Below, one piece after another: positions 16,644 to 26,394 of a stretch of 64,000 nucleotides of DNA; the first letter of the stretch is position 1, and every line of letters starts with the position of its first letter. This stretch comes from Natronospirillum operosum (GTDB lineage: Bacteria; Pseudomonadota; Gammaproteobacteria; Pseudomonadales; Natronospirillaceae). The position numbers and the translations under genes are program-made. Location: the NCBI RefSeq assembly GCF_004768465.1, contig NZ_SRMF01000009.1, positions 8,507 through 72,506 of the forward strand. Reading direction: 5' to 3'. The notes under the pieces were generated by a model. It made no database searches and had not been told where the DNA came from. It saw only the letters and a program-made list of their open reading frames with translations.

Positions 16644-17969
16644 ATGTCCGGCTACTTCGATCATATTGCACCGGTCCGCTACGAAGGACCGGACTCCGAC
16701 AATCCGCTGGCATTCCGGCACTATGACCCGGAGCGCATTGTCCTCGGCAAGACTCTGAAAGAGCAGCTGCGCTTTGCCGTCTGCTACTGGCACAACTTCT
16801 GCTGGGACGGTGCCGATGTCTTTGGTGAAGGCACCTTCCAGCGTCCCTGGCACAGTGGTGCGGATGCACTGTCTCTGGCCGAACAGAAAATGGACGTGGC
16901 GTTCGATTTCTTCGCGCGCCTGGGCGCGCCGTTCTGGACCTTCCATGACTATGACATAGCGCCGGAAGGCAGCACCATTCGCGAGAGCCGGGAAAACTTC
17001 GCCCGCATGATCGATCGGGCGGCGCAGAAGCAGGAAGAAACCGGCCTGCAACTGCTCTGGGGTACGGCCAAGAACTTTGGCGCCCGCCGCTATATGGCCG
17101 GTGCGGCGACCAACCCCGACCCGGAAGTGTTTGCCTATGCCGCTGCCCAGGTGCAGCAGGCCCTTGAGGCCACACACAAGCTGGCCGGTGCCAACTATGT
17201 GCTGTGGGGGGGGCGCGAAGGCTACGAAACCCTGCTCAATACCGACCTGAAGCGTGAACAGGAACAGCTCGGTCGCTTCATGCAACTGGTGGTGGAACAC
17301 AAGCACCGTATCGGTTACAAGGGCGCCATCCTGATCGAGCCGAAACCCCAGGAGCCGACCAAGCACCAGTACGACTATGATTCAGCGACTGTGTTCGGCT
17401 TCCTGCAGAAGTACGGACTGGAAAATGAAATCAAGGTCAATATCGAAGTCAACCACGCGACGCTTGCGGGGCATACTTTTGAGCACGAACTTGCAACGGC
17501 GTCGTCGCTTGGCATTCTGGGCTCTGTCGACGCCAACCGCGGTGACCACCAGAACGGATGGGACACCGATCAGTACCCGAACAACGTCGAAGAAATGACG
17601 CTGGCCTGCTACGAAATTATCAAGGCCGGCGGTTTCACCACGGGCGGGTTCAACTTCGATACCAAGCTGCGCCGCACCTCCATTGATGCCGAAGATCTGT
17701 TCCATGCGCATATCGGTGGCATGGACACCATGGCGCTGGCCTTCATGAAGGCAGCAGACCTCTACGAGCAGGGTGAACTGCAGCGTTTTGTCGACAACCG
17801 CTATGCCGGCTGGGAGCAGGATCTGGGGCAAAAGATTCTGGGTGGCAAGCTGGATCTGGCCGGTCTGGCCGACTATGCGGTGGACAAGAACATTGCTCCC
17901 AAGCCGGTGTCCTCGCGTCAGGAGATGCTGGAGAACATGGTCAATCGGGTGATTTTCAACCGCAATTGA
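16644..17969 (+). CDS. xylA: Xylose isomerase
   Basis: Converts D-xylose to D-xylulose with divalent metals. The 441-residue protein is a class II isomerase: active-site His/Asp in [13 protein letters not shown], metal-ligand region [32 protein letters not shown] and DTDQYPN. The start MSGYFDHI follows GAGAGGAAACACC; an ATG 15 bp upstream adds an unlikely pentapeptide overlapping the xylB stop. An intrinsic terminator follows at 18006. Confidence 0.97.
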   Translation: MSGYFDHIAPVRYEGPDSDNPLAFRHYDPERIVLGKTLKEQLRFAVCYWHNFCWDGADVFGEGTFQRPWHSGADALSLAEQKMDVAFDFFARLGAPFWTFHDYDIAPEGSTIRESRENFARMIDRAAQKQEETGLQLLWGTAKNFGARRYMAGAATNPDPEVFAYAAAQVQQALEATHKLAGANYVLWGGREGYETLLNTDLKREQEQLGRFMQLVVEHKHRIGYKGAILIEPKPQEPTKHQYDYDSATVFGFLQKYGLENEIKVNIEVNHATLAGHTFEHELATASSLGILGSVDANRGDHQNGWDTDQYPNNVEEMTLACYEIIKAGGFTTGGFNFDTKLRRTSIDAEDLFHAHIGGMDTMALAFMKAADLYEQGELQRFVDNRYAGWEQDLGQKILGGKLDLAGLADYAVDKNIAPKPVSSRQEMLENMVNRVIFNRN

Positions 17970-18005
17970 TTCGACTCGGGCACAAAATTAGGGGTGTTTT
18001 GTAAA

Positions 18006-18032
18006 GTCTGGTGCTTCGGCACCAGACTTTTT
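18006..18032 (+). terminator. Intrinsic terminator after xylBA
   Basis: GTCTGGTGC (18006-18014), a TTCG tetraloop, GCACCAGAC (18019-18027) and TTTTT. This is a perfect 9-bp stem with U-run. The 11-mer CACAAAATTAG at 17981-17991, upstream of it, is identical to part of the operator at 23092-23102. Confidence 0.92.
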
Positions 18033-18096
18033 GCGTTAAAACGCCTGTTTTTTGACCTCCATGTGACGATTTTAGGGCCTGCACGCCGCATTTTTA

Positions 18097-18125
18097 TTGA
18101 CAAGCATGGTGTTTCTGCTTTAAAT
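18097..18125 (+). promoter_or_regulatory. xylF promoter
   Basis: TTGACA at 18097-18102, a 17-bp spacer and TTAAAT at 18120-18125. Immediately downstream is the inverted repeat TTCAGG-A-CCTGAA (18128-18140 region), a possible operator. The AT content here is well above the surrounding coding DNA. Confidence 0.65.
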
Positions 18126-18186
18126 AAATTCAGGACCTGAAAATAAGGTCCGGCAAAACAACAACAAGATCTCCATGGAGAGTGCT

Positions 18187-19221
18187 ATGAAACGGATACT
18201 GACGACTATTGTCGCAACTACTCTGACTGCTGCCCCCATGCTGGCGACAGCGGACATTACCATTGGTGTTTCCTGGTCCAATTTCCAGGAAGAACGCTGG
18301 CAGACAGACGAGGCGGCCATTCGCGAGGCGCTGGATCACCTGGGTGCACGTTATATTTCTTCTGATGCCCAGTCGTCAGCTTCCAAGCAGCTGACCGATG
18401 TCGAAAGCCTGATTGCCAATGGGGCGGACGCGCTGATCATTCTGGCTCAGGATGCCGATGCCATCGGGCCTGCTGTCGAAGCTGCGGCCGACGAGGGCAT
18501 TCCGGTGGTGGGGTATGACCGCCTGATCGAGCATCCGGATGCGTTCTACCTGACCTTCGACAACCGTGAAGTCGGTCGTCTGCAGGCCCAGGCCGTGTTC
18601 GAGCAGCAGCCGACCGGCAACTACGTATTCATCAAGGGCTCGCCGGCCGACCCCAATGCCGATTTCCTGCATGAAGGCCAACTGGAAGTGTTGCAGGCGG
18701 CACTGGACAGCGGCGATATCGTCAATGTCGGTGAAGCCTATACCGACGGCTGGCTGCCGGCGAACGCGCAGCGCAACATGGAGCAGTTCCTCACTGCCAA
18801 CAACAACGAAGTGGATGCGGTGGTGGCGTCCAATGACGGCACCGCGGGTGGTGTTGTGGCCGCGCTGAGTGCGCAGGGTCTGGACGGTGATGTGCCGGTG
18901 TCCGGCCAGGACGGCGACCATGCCGCGCTGAACCGGATCGCACAGGGCACCCAGACCGTGTCGGTCTGGAAGGATGCCCGTGATCTGGGCCATGCAGCAG
19001 CCAATATCGCTTTCCTGTTGGCCAATGGCACGCCGCTGCACCGGGTACCCGGTGCGACAGTGTGGGCTGATGGCCCGCGCGGTGTAGAGATGCAGTCCCT
19101 GTTCCTGGAGCCGGTGCCCATTATGCGCGACAACCTTGATGTCGTGATCGACGCCGGCTGGGTTGAGAGAGATGTGGTCTGTCAGGGGGTAACGGACGCC
19201 TCAGTGGCTGTCTGTAACTGA
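18187..19221 (+). CDS. xylF: D-xylose ABC transporter, periplasmic binding protein
   Basis: A 344-residue periplasmic sugar-binding protein of the XylF/RbsB type with a Sec signal peptide (MKRILTTIVATTLTAAPMLA, cleaved near ATA-D). Mature features are DITIGVSWSNFQEERW, ADALIILAQDADAI, VGYDRLI and VSGQDGDHAAL. A GGAG box lies 6 bp before ATG 18187; an in-frame ATG at 18175 is less likely. It is the first gene of xylFHG and is followed by a hairpin with U-run before xylH, expected to raise its level over the membrane parts. Confidence 0.94.
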   Translation: MKRILTTIVATTLTAAPMLATADITIGVSWSNFQEERWQTDEAAIREALDHLGARYISSDAQSSASKQLTDVESLIANGADALIILAQDADAIGPAVEAAADEGIPVVGYDRLIEHPDAFYLTFDNREVGRLQAQAVFEQQPTGNYVFIKGSPADPNADFLHEGQLEVLQAALDSGDIVNVGEAYTDGWLPANAQRNMEQFLTANNNEVDAVVASNDGTAGGVVAALSAQGLDGDVPVSGQDGDHAALNRIAQGTQTVSVWKDARDLGHAAANIAFLLANGTPLHRVPGATVWADGPRGVEMQSLFLEPVPIMRDNLDVVIDAGWVERDVVCQGVTDASVAVCN

Positions 19222-19232
19222 CGCCTGCTTGT

Positions 19233-19259
19233 GCCGGGCCTGCGGGCCCGGCTTTTTTT
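19233..19259 (+). terminator. Attenuating terminator between xylF and xylH
   Basis: GCCGGGCC pairs with GGCCCGGC around a short loop and is followed by seven T. It sits inside the xylFHG operon with no obvious new promoter before xylH, so partial read-through is likely. Confidence 0.8.
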
Positions 19260-19288
19260 AGGCTTTCTCGGTAACCCGGAGTACCCCT

Positions 19289-20569
19289 ATGTTCAAGCCA
19301 TTGTTGGCCCCGCTGAAAAAGGCAGCGGCGGCGACAGAGGTTGATACGCGCCTGGTGGGCATGATTGCCGTGCTGGCACTGATCTGGCTGGGCTTCAATG
19401 CCGTGACCGGCGGCGCCTTTCTGACCCCGCGCAATCTTTGGAATCTCAGTGTTCAGAGCGCCTCGGTCGCGGTAATGGCGACCGGTATGGTGCTGGTTAT
19501 TGTTACACGTAATATCGATCTGTCGGTGGGCTCCGTACTGGGCGTCACCGGCATGATCATCGGTGTCACCCAGGCTGAAATACTGCCCCAGATGTGGGGC
19601 TATGGCCATCCGTTCACCTGGGTAACAGCCCTGCTGGTGGGCATCCTGGCCGGTGCCATGATCGGCGCCCTGCAGGGCTACATCATTGCCTACATGAAGG
19701 TGCCGGCATTTATCGTCACTCTGGGTGGTCTGCTGGTCTGGCGCGGTGCTGCCTGGTGGGTCACGTCGGGCCGCACGGTAGCGCCGATGGACGCCCAGTT
19801 CCGCATGCTCGGTGGTGGCCCGACGGGCTCGGTGGGGGAACTCGCCACCTGGCTGATCGCCGCTGCCATCTGTGTGGTGGTGGTGTATGGGCTGGTACGC
19901 AACCGTCGGCAGCGTCGGCGCCACGGCTTTCCGCTGCGACCGCTGTGGGCCGAGTGGCTGGTGGGTCTGTCCGTCAGCGGCATCACCATTGGGGCGGCGG
20001 CGGTGGCCAATGCCTACCCCTGGCCGACCCGCGTGGCCGAGCGCTACGCGGAGGCTCAGAGCATCCCGGTGCCTGATGGCGGTCTGGTGATCGGGCATGG
20101 CTTTGCCATACCGGTGCTGGTCGCACTGGCGGTGGGCGTCATCATGACCTTTGTCGCCACCCGAACCCGCTTTGGCCGCTATGTGTTTTCCATCGGCGGC
20201 AATCCTGAAGCGGCGGAACTGGCCGGTGTGAATACACGCCGGGTCATCATGCAGGTGTTCATCATCATGGGTGTGCTGGCAGCCATTGCAGCGGCCATTT
20301 CCACGGCGCGCCTGAATGCGGCCACCAATGCGCAGGGCACGCTGGACGAACTCTATGTCATTGCCGCCGCCGTGATCGGCGGCACCTCTCTGGCCGGCGG
20401 TGTCGGCAAGGTGGCGGGTGCCATGCTGGGGGCGGTGATCATGCAGTCACTGCAGTCGGGCATGGTGCTGGTGGGTATCGAGACGCCATTGCAGAATATC
20501 GTGGTCGGCTCGGTGCTGGTTCTGGCCGTCTGGGTCGACACACTGTATCGACGGGGGACTTCCACATGA
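19289..20569 (+). CDS. xylH: Xylose ABC transporter permease
   Basis: A 426-residue inner-membrane permease of the CUT2 (BPD_transp_2) family with about ten hydrophobic helices. Typical CUT2 segments are [53 protein letters not shown] and [19 protein letters not shown] central hydrophilic segment ([15 protein letters not shown]) is the expected cytoplasmic loop. The 3' end overlaps xylG by ATGA. Confidence 0.94.
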   Translation: MFKPLLAPLKKAAAATEVDTRLVGMIAVLALIWLGFNAVTGGAFLTPRNLWNLSVQSASVAVMATGMVLVIVTRNIDLSVGSVLGVTGMIIGVTQAEILPQMWGYGHPFTWVTALLVGILAGAMIGALQGYIIAYMKVPAFIVTLGGLLVWRGAAWWVTSGRTVAPMDAQFRMLGGGPTGSVGELATWLIAAAICVVVVYGLVRNRRQRRRHGFPLRPLWAEWLVGLSVSGITIGAAAVANAYPWPTRVAERYAEAQSIPVPDGGLVIGHGFAIPVLVALAVGVIMTFVATRTRFGRYVFSIGGNPEAAELAGVNTRRVIMQVFIIMGVLAAIAAAISTARLNAATNAQGTLDELYVIAAAVIGGTSLAGGVGKVAGAMLGAVIMQSLQSGMVLVGIETPLQNIVVGSVLVLAVWVDTLYRRGTST

Positions 20570-21381
20570 CAAGCGCTGAGACACCTCTGGTCGAGATGCG
20601 GCATATCTCGCTGTCCTTCGGTGGTATTCGGGCCGTGGATGATGTGAGCCTGGACCTGCATCCCGGTGAAGTGGTGGGGCTGCTGGGGCACAACGGTGCC
20701 GGCAAGTCGACGCTGATCAAGATACTGTCCGGTGCCTATGCGAAGGACGAGGGCGAGATACTGATCAACGGCAAGCCGGTCAGTATCGACAACCCGCGTG
20801 ATGCCAAGGCGCTGGGTATCGAAACCATCTATCAGACGCTGGCGCTGGCGGACAACGTGGATGCGGCTGCCAACCTGTTTCTGGGGCGGGAAATCACCAC
20901 CCGCTGGGGCACGCTGGATGATGGCGCCATGGAAGCGGCCTGCCGGCAGGTGATGGGTCGCCTGAACCCCAATTTCAAGCGTTTCAGTGATCCGGTGAAG
21001 TCACTGTCCGGCGGGCAGAGGCAATCCGTGGCCATTGCGCGGGCGCTCTATTTCAATGCCCGCATTCTGGTCATGGACGAACCCACGGCCGCTCTGGGGC
21101 CGCAGGAAACGGCCCAGGTGGCGGATCTGGTCAAGCACCTGAAAACACAGGGCATTGGTATCTTCATGATTTCGCATGACATCCACGATGTGTTCGATCT
21201 GTCGGATCGGGTGGTGGTGATGAAAAACGGTCAGGTGGTTGGCCGGGCGCCGGTGGAGCGGGTGACCAAGGACGAGGTGCTGGGCATGATCATACTGGGC
21301 AAATGCCCAGGCGGCGCCGAGCCCGGGCCGGGTGCCATTCCGGCGGAGGAACTGCCAACCGAGGGCGTGCCCGACCTCTGA
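20566..21381 (+). CDS. xylG: Xylose ABC transporter ATPase, single nucleotide-binding domain
   Basis: A 271-residue ABC ATPase: Walker [13 protein letters not shown], signature [15 protein letters not shown], Walker [13 protein letters not shown], and switch His in ISHD. E. coli XylG, RbsA and AraG have two such domains (about 500 residues); here there is one, and no remnant of a second follows before the stop. Single-domain CUT2 ATPases are known in other bacteria and would act as homodimers. It is translationally coupled to xylH by ATGA. Confidence 0.9.
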   Translation: MTSAETPLVEMRHISLSFGGIRAVDDVSLDLHPGEVVGLLGHNGAGKSTLIKILSGAYAKDEGEILINGKPVSIDNPRDAKALGIETIYQTLALADNVDAAANLFLGREITTRWGTLDDGAMEAACRQVMGRLNPNFKRFSDPVKSLSGGQRQSVAIARALYFNARILVMDEPTAALGPQETAQVADLVKHLKTQGIGIFMISHDIHDVFDLSDRVVVMKNGQVVGRAPVERVTKDEVLGMIILGKCPGGAEPGPGAIPAEELPTEGVPDL

Positions 21382-21395
21382 TCAGGTGGCGGGCT

Positions 21396-21767
21396 TCAGG
21401 TCTGGCCCCAGGCCGGGATGACGAACAGCGCATTGGCGCCCAGCATCAGGGCGCCGCAGATGATTTCCAACCAACTGAACCAGCCCGGATAGCCCGCATC
21501 CAGCCCCTGGCGGGTGCGGGTCTCTACCATGGTGGACAGTGCGGCGGAAATCAGAAAATGAATCAGCAGGGCCATGCTGGCCACCGCCACCGGATTCATG
21601 CCGAACAGGGCGCTGATCAGAATGACTGCAATAATGGTCCACAGAAACTCGATGCCTTCCAGCAGCCGCCGTCCGCGCATGGGGCGGCCCGCGTTGCGCA
21701 GCCCCTTTATGCCGGCGAGCAGAATCACCAGCCCCAGGACGGCCTGACCGTAGAAATACAACAGCAT
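21396..21767 (-). CDS. Four-helix membrane protein in the xylR operon
   Basis: A 123-residue protein with about four transmembrane helices (near 3-20, 38-62, 64-82 and 98-118) and short loops. AAGGAG lies 7 bp before the ATG and only 17 bp separate it from the upstream xylR gene, so both are almost certainly co-transcribed. I recognise no family. Its place between xylR and xylG suggests a link to pentose transport or sensing, but that is context only. Confidence 0.7.
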   Translation of the reverse strand: MLLYFYGQAVLGLVILLAGIKGLRNAGRPMRGRRLLEGIEFLWTIIAVILISALFGMNPVAVASMALLIHFLISAALSTMVETRTRQGLDAGYPGWFSWLEIICGALMLGANALFVIPAWGQT

Positions 21768-21784
21768 GGCAGGGCTCCTTGTGG

Positions 21785-22975
21785 CTATCCGAAGTGTTTC
21801 AGCGCCAGGGCGATAATGCCCTTGCCGGTCATGTCTTCCGACCAGGGCAGATGTTCTATGGCCGTGCCGCTGGACAGTTCGTTGACCAGGGCATTGCGAA
21901 TGCCTTCCCGCACCCCGTCTTCCAGCAGGTCATAGGCGCGCACACCAGGCCCGGTGACAACGACCCGCTCCGGGCTCATCAGGGCCAGCATGTTGGCAAT
22001 GCCGTAGCCCAGTACCCGACCGGACTGCGCAAACAGCTCCCGAGCCGCCTCGTTGCCGGTACGTGCCAGTTCGGTCAGCTTCTGCATCTGCTTTTCCGAC
22101 GGGTGCCGACGGTCGGTGGCCGGCAGGTTCATGATGGCGCTGGCATCCCGGTACAAGGCGTAGTCGGACACATAGGCCTCGATGCAGCCGCGCTTGCCAC
22201 AGGCGCACTGCGGCCCGTCGTGGGAATACTTGGTGTGGCCGAATTCGGCCGCTGCGCCCAGATGGCCGGTATACAGCTCGCCGTTCATGATCAGACTACC
22301 GCCGACACCATAGCCGAGCATGACCACGATAAAATCGCGGCACTCGACGTATTGCTGCTGCATCTGCACGGCATAGGCGATGCAGTTGGCGTCATTGGCC
22401 AGTTCCACCGGACAGCCCAGATGCCGCTGCAGGTGGTTGGTCAGGTTGATGTGCTTGACCGAGAGCGCTGGACTCCAGACCACATTGCCCTGATGGGCAT
22501 CGACAAAACCCTGAATCGCAATGCCGGCGCTGACCAGCAACTGCTGGTGGCCGGGATGCTGGGCCAGAAAATGTTCGGCTTCCTTGAGCAGGACCGCATT
22601 CAGGCTCTCGGCGTCCTGGTCCAGGGTGCGCACGGCGACCACGGCTTCGCTGATGATGTTGCCCTTGAGGTCGCCCAGCATCAGGCGCAGTTCGTTGATG
22701 GACAGCTTCAGACCCAGCACCGAAGCCTTGTCGGGGTTCAGGTCGATCATGACCCGCGGCCGACCCCGGCCGGAGCTCTCGCGGGGGGCCTGCACTTCCT
22801 GAATGATGTTGTGCTCGGCCAGTTCCGAGGTGATGGCAGTGACGGTAGCGGGGCTGAGCCCCGTGATACGGCCAATGTCCACCCGCGCTACCGGGCCATA
22901 CACCCGCAGGGCGCTGATCACCTCGGCACGATTGGCGGCACGGATCTGTTCAGTATCGGTTTTTCTGTTGCTCAT
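21785..22975 (-). CDS. xylR: ROK-family repressor, probable XylR
   Basis: A 396-residue ROK transcription factor. The N-terminal winged HTH covers about 15-65 (RAEVISALRVYGPVARVDIGR, TGLSPATVTAITSELAEHN). A ROK sugar-kinase-like domain follows, including GIAIQGFVD, the GVGGSL glycine motif and the zinc-binding H-x-C-x-C-G-x(2)-G-C-x-E pattern (CACGKRGCIEAY). It sits between xylFHG and the second sugar ABC operon and is divergent from the latter. By family and context it is a xylose-responsive repressor; candidate operators are at 15037, 15098, 17981 and 23081. Confidence 0.9.
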   Translation of the reverse strand: MSNRKTDTEQIRAANRAEVISALRVYGPVARVDIGRITGLSPATVTAITSELAEHNIIQEVQAPRESSGRGRPRVMIDLNPDKASVLGLKLSINELRLMLGDLKGNIISEAVVAVRTLDQDAESLNAVLLKEAEHFLAQHPGHQQLLVSAGIAIQGFVDAHQGNVVWSPALSVKHINLTNHLQRHLGCPVELANDANCIAYAVQMQQQYVECRDFIVVMLGYGVGGSLIMNGELYTGHLGAAAEFGHTKYSHDGPQCACGKRGCIEAYVSDYALYRDASAIMNLPATDRRHPSEKQMQKLTELARTGNEAARELFAQSGRVLGYGIANMLALMSPERVVVTGPGVRAYDLLEDGVREGIRNALVNELSSGTAIEHLPWSEDMTGKGIIALALKHFG

Positions 22976-23052
22976 GAATCTGCCGAGAAATGCTGCTTTT
23001 ATGGCTGAGAGTGTACAGTGCGCTTTTTTTTAAGTCGACTCTCGAAAAAATT

Positions 23053-23101
23053 TTGACAGCGCCGCTTCCCTGTGTTTTATTTAGTTTGAGACACAAAATT
23101 A
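23053..23101 (+). promoter_or_regulatory. Promoter and candidate XylR operator of the second sugar ABC operon
   Basis: TTGACA (23053-23058), a 17-bp spacer and TTTATT (23076-23081) are followed directly by TTAGTTTG-AGACA-CAAAATTA (23081-23101), an imperfect palindrome covering the expected start of transcription, a position suited to repression. Confidence 0.65.
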
Positions 23102-23224
23102 GTTTGGAAGTCTTCCTCAAGACCCACCAGACCCGAAAGCAGTGCTACCGACCGCCAGTGCTCGTGTCTTCAGTCAGAGCGGTCAAATGAATATAACCAC
23201 AAGAAACAAACAGAGGACATCGCA

Positions 23225-24493
23225 ATGATCACTTTCCAACGCTTGCTGGCGGGCGCTTGCGCTACCAGCGTACTCATGATGACAGGGGCCGCCACGGTCC
23301 ACGCGCAGGAGCGGGTTCACGTTCTGCACAATCAGCAGGACGCTTTTATCCGTGAAGTCTGGGATGAACTGCGTCAGGATTTCCAGGCGCAGAATCCGGA
23401 TATCGAAGTTGAACTCGAGTTCATGGACGACCAGGCGATGCAACAGCGTCTGCCCACGCTGCTGCAGGCTTCCGTCAAACCCAACCTGTACTGGAGCTTC
23501 GGTGGTGATGACTACCGCATGCGTGCCCAGTCCGGTCTGCTCGGTGACATCACCGACATGGCCGATGGCCTGCGCGGCAATATCCCGGAAGGTATTCTGG
23601 AGGCCTATGAAGTTGACGGCCGTCTTTACGGCGCCCCCTACCGTCTGGCCGGCGTAGGCTTCTGGTACAACAGAGACCTGTTTGAAGAGGCTGGTGTCAG
23701 CTCTGACGACATCGAAACCTGGGATGACTTCCTGGATGTGGTTCAGGCGCTGCAAGATGCCGGCATCACGCCCATCGCGGCGGGTGGTTCCGAGCGCTGG
23801 CCGCTGCACTTCTACTGGACCTATCTGGCCATGCGTACCGGTGGTCAGGAGCTGTTCGAGGCCATCCTCAACGATGAAGCCAGCTTCGTCAACGAGCACT
23901 ACATCCGTGCCGGCGAGGAACTGCAGCGTCTGGCCGACCTGGAGCCATTCCAGTCGGGCTACATGGGCTTCGCCTATAACGAAGCGGCCGGTGTGTTCGG
24001 CAACGGCAATGCCGCCATTCACCTGATGGGCGAGTGGGATATCGGTGTGCAGACTTCCGAGTCCGAAAGCGGTGAAGGTGTGTCCGGTGACCGCCTGGGC
24101 TACTTCAACTTCCCGGCAGTGGAAGGTGGTGAGGGTGATCCGAGCGCTACCATCGGTGGTGTGGACGGTTTTGCCTTTACCTCGGGTCGTGCTACCGAGG
24201 AATCGGTCAAATGGCTGGAATTCTTCCTGGCCCCCGAGCAGCAGTCACGTCTGGCCGCTGAGGGCATCATCATTCCGGTTGCCAATGGTGCGCAGGAACA
24301 CATGGAAGACCAGCACCTGCAGATGGTGGCCGAGACCATTGCCAACTCCTCCTGGCACCAGGTGTTCTGGGACCAGGCTCTGGGTGCCTCAGTGGGCGGT
24401 GTGATCAACGACATGTCGGCCGATCTGGTGGCCGGCCGCGTCACCCCGGAACAGGCTGTTCAGCAGATCCAGGAAGCCTGGGAATTCCGTTGA
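23225..24493 (+). CDS. Sugar ABC transporter, binding protein (CUT1 type)
   Basis: A 422-residue extracellular solute-binding protein, family 1. It has a signal peptide ending near VHAQ, then HVLHNQQDAFIREVWDELRQDF, VNGR-like GRLYGAPYRLAGVGFWYNRDLF, GSERWPLHFYWTYLA and the C-terminal EAWEF common in the family. Its position with a GH43 beta-xylosidase and a xylR-like operator points to xylosides or xylo-oligosaccharides as ligand, which is inference. A 12-bp perfect hairpin follows the stop. Confidence 0.92.
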   Translation: MITFQRLLAGACATSVLMMTGAATVHAQERVHVLHNQQDAFIREVWDELRQDFQAQNPDIEVELEFMDDQAMQQRLPTLLQASVKPNLYWSFGGDDYRMRAQSGLLGDITDMADGLRGNIPEGILEAYEVDGRLYGAPYRLAGVGFWYNRDLFEEAGVSSDDIETWDDFLDVVQALQDAGITPIAAGGSERWPLHFYWTYLAMRTGGQELFEAILNDEASFVNEHYIRAGEELQRLADLEPFQSGYMGFAYNEAAGVFGNGNAAIHLMGEWDIGVQTSESESGEGVSGDRLGYFNFPAVEGGEGDPSATIGGVDGFAFTSGRATEESVKWLEFFLAPEQQSRLAAEGIIIPVANGAQEHMEDQHLQMVAETIANSSWHQVFWDQALGASVGGVINDMSADLVAGRVTPEQAVQQIQEAWEFR

Positions 24494-24516
24494 TCTGACC
24501 TGATCCGAGTCACTGC

Positions 24517-24543
24517 AGCATACCGCCCTCTGGGCGGTATGCT
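24517..24543 (+). other. Hairpin between binding-protein and permease genes
   Basis: AGCATACCGCCC (24517-24528), loop TCT, GGGCGGTATGCT (24532-24543): a perfect 12-bp stem without a T-run. It probably protects or truncates the upstream mRNA, giving more binding protein than permease. Confidence 0.7.
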
Positions 24544-24576
24544 GTCCTCCTGCCTTCAGCCCATTGGTAATCAAGC

Positions 24577-25524
24577 ATGAGTACGCATTCTCCGACCACC
24601 CAAGCTGGCCTGATGGGGCGACTGCGCGACTGGCTGTACGTTCAGAACACGGGCGGACGCCTGACCACGCTGCTGTTGTTTCTGCCGCCGGCGCTGATGA
24701 TTTTTACGCTGTTTGCGATTCTGCCGATTGCAGAATCGGGTCTGTACAGTTTCTACAACTGGAATGGTTTTGTGCCGCTCGCCGACGGCGGGCGCTGGGT
24801 TGGTCTGCGCAACTATGAGCAGATCCTGGGTCACAGTGTGTTCCATCAGGCAGTGTGGAATACAGCGCGCATCGTCATCATATCGATGCTGATCCAATTG
24901 CCGCTGGCCATGGTGCTGGCGATGCTGATCGCCAGCAAGAGCGCGGTGAACAACGTTTTCCGCCTGATCTTCTTTCTGCCCTTCATCCTGGCGGATGTGG
25001 TCGCGGGCCTGATCTGGCGCTTTATCTATGATGGCAATTATGGTCTGGTGGCCGCCATCACCCATCTGTTCGGTCTGGAGCCCTTTTATCCGCTGGCCGA
25101 TCAGTCCTGGGCCTTCAATGCGATTCTGGTGGTGGTGGTCTGGAAGTACTTCGGCTACCACATGATGATCTATATCGCCGGCTTGCAGAGTGTGTCCGAC
25201 GATCTGATCGAGGCGGCCAAGCTGGACGGCGCAACACCGATCCAGATTGCGCTGCGCATCAAGCTGCCGTTGATCTGGCCGGCCATTCGCCTGTCCATCT
25301 TTTTCAGTGTTATCGGTGCCCTGCAGTTCTTCGAAATGGCAGTGCCGCTCGTGCAGTCCGGTGGTCCGGGCGGCTCGGCACACACCATTGTCACCTATCT
25401 GTACGAGTACGGCATTGTGCGTTCGCGCGTTGGCTTCGGCAGTGCGGTTGGGGTCATTCTGTTCCTGGTTTGCGTGGTGTTCGCGTTTACCTATCAGCGC
25501 TATGTCATGGCCAGCCACAAGTAG
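24577..25524 (+). CDS. Sugar ABC transporter permease (MalF-like)
   Basis: A 315-residue CUT1 inner-membrane permease with about six helices and the cytoplasmic EAA loop EAAKLDGATPIQIALRIKLPLIWP, which contacts the ATPase. It pairs with the next gene. No ATPase gene is present in this operon, which runs straight on to the GH43 gene. Confidence 0.92.
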   Translation: MSTHSPTTQAGLMGRLRDWLYVQNTGGRLTTLLLFLPPALMIFTLFAILPIAESGLYSFYNWNGFVPLADGGRWVGLRNYEQILGHSVFHQAVWNTARIVIISMLIQLPLAMVLAMLIASKSAVNNVFRLIFFLPFILADVVAGLIWRFIYDGNYGLVAAITHLFGLEPFYPLADQSWAFNAILVVVVWKYFGYHMMIYIAGLQSVSDDLIEAAKLDGATPIQIALRIKLPLIWPAIRLSIFFSVIGALQFFEMAVPLVQSGGPGGSAHTIVTYLYEYGIVRSRVGFGSAVGVILFLVCVVFAFTYQRYVMASHK

Positions 25525-25542
25525 GAGCCGGGAGAAGTTATC

Positions 25543-26382
25543 ATGCAACATATCGAACAATCATCACTGGTATCCCGGTCGGCCAAATGGGGTCTGCTGT
25601 TGCTGACGGCCCTGTTCGTACTGCTGCCGTTCTGGATCACTGTTCTGGGCGGTTTCAAGACCCTGGGTGAGCTGCGCGTGGCGCCATTGGCGCTGCCGCG
25701 AACCTGGGATACCACGGCCTACATGGATATCCTGTTGAGTCCGACCACCTGGCGGATGATGATGAACTCGCTGATCATCACTGGCTTCACCGTCAGCATC
25801 GTGCTGATCACAGCGTCCATGCTGGCCTTCACCTTCTCGCACATGAAGTTTGCCGGGCGCAACTACATCTATTCCTATGTCATTCTGGGCATGATGTTTC
25901 CCGGTGCCACGGCCATACTGCCACTGTTCATCAAGGTGCGGGACCTGGGCCTGCTCGATACCTATGCGGGTGTGATCCTGCCGCAGGTGGCCTTTGGACT
26001 GGCCATGAGTGTGCTGCTGTTCCGCACCTTCTTCGAGCAGTTGCCCAAGGACCTGTTCGAGGCCGCGCTGGTGGATGGCTGCAGCTATGGTCGCTTCTTC
26101 TGGACCATTGTCATGCCGCTGTCGCAGCCGATACTGGCGACCGTGGGCGTGTTCATTCTGGTGCAGAGCTGGAACAACTACATCTTCCCGCTGATCATGC
26201 TGAATGACCGCGCGGTCTACCCCTGGCCATTGGGGCTGATGGAGTTCCGCGGCCAGTACGGGGCCGAGTGGAACCGCATTCTGGCCTACATCACGGTGAC
26301 CATCATGCCGGCCGTGGCCTTCTTCCTCTATGCACAGAAATACATCGTGGCCGGCCTGACCGGCGGCGCTGTAAAGGGTTGA
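25543..26382 (+). CDS. Sugar ABC transporter permease (MalG-like)
   Basis: A 279-residue partner permease with about six helices and EAA loop EAALVDGCSYGRFFWTIVMPLSQP. The C-terminus ends YIVAGLTGGAVKG, the usual MalG-family ending. A GGAG ribosome site lies upstream of the ATG. The GH43 gene starts 12 bp after its stop. Confidence 0.93.
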   Translation: MQHIEQSSLVSRSAKWGLLLLTALFVLLPFWITVLGGFKTLGELRVAPLALPRTWDTTAYMDILLSPTTWRMMMNSLIITGFTVSIVLITASMLAFTFSHMKFAGRNYIYSYVILGMMFPGATAILPLFIKVRDLGLLDTYAGVILPQVAFGLAMSVLLFRTFFEQLPKDLFEAALVDGCSYGRFFWTIVMPLSQPILATVGVFILVQSWNNYIFPLIMLNDRAVYPWPLGLMEFRGQYGAEWNRILAYITVTIMPAVAFFLYAQKYIVAGLTGGAVKG

Positions 26383-26394
26383 ACAGGAGTTGTC

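Noticed and set aside
20566-21381. XylG as a truncated pseudogene
   Set aside because: The single domain is complete, with all motifs and a normal end; no second-domain remnants follow, so a natural single-domain form is more likely.
21303-21935. 210-codon plus-strand frame after xylG
   Set aside because: It overlaps xylG and opposes the membrane-protein gene and the end of xylR, both with good starts; its composition is shadow-like.
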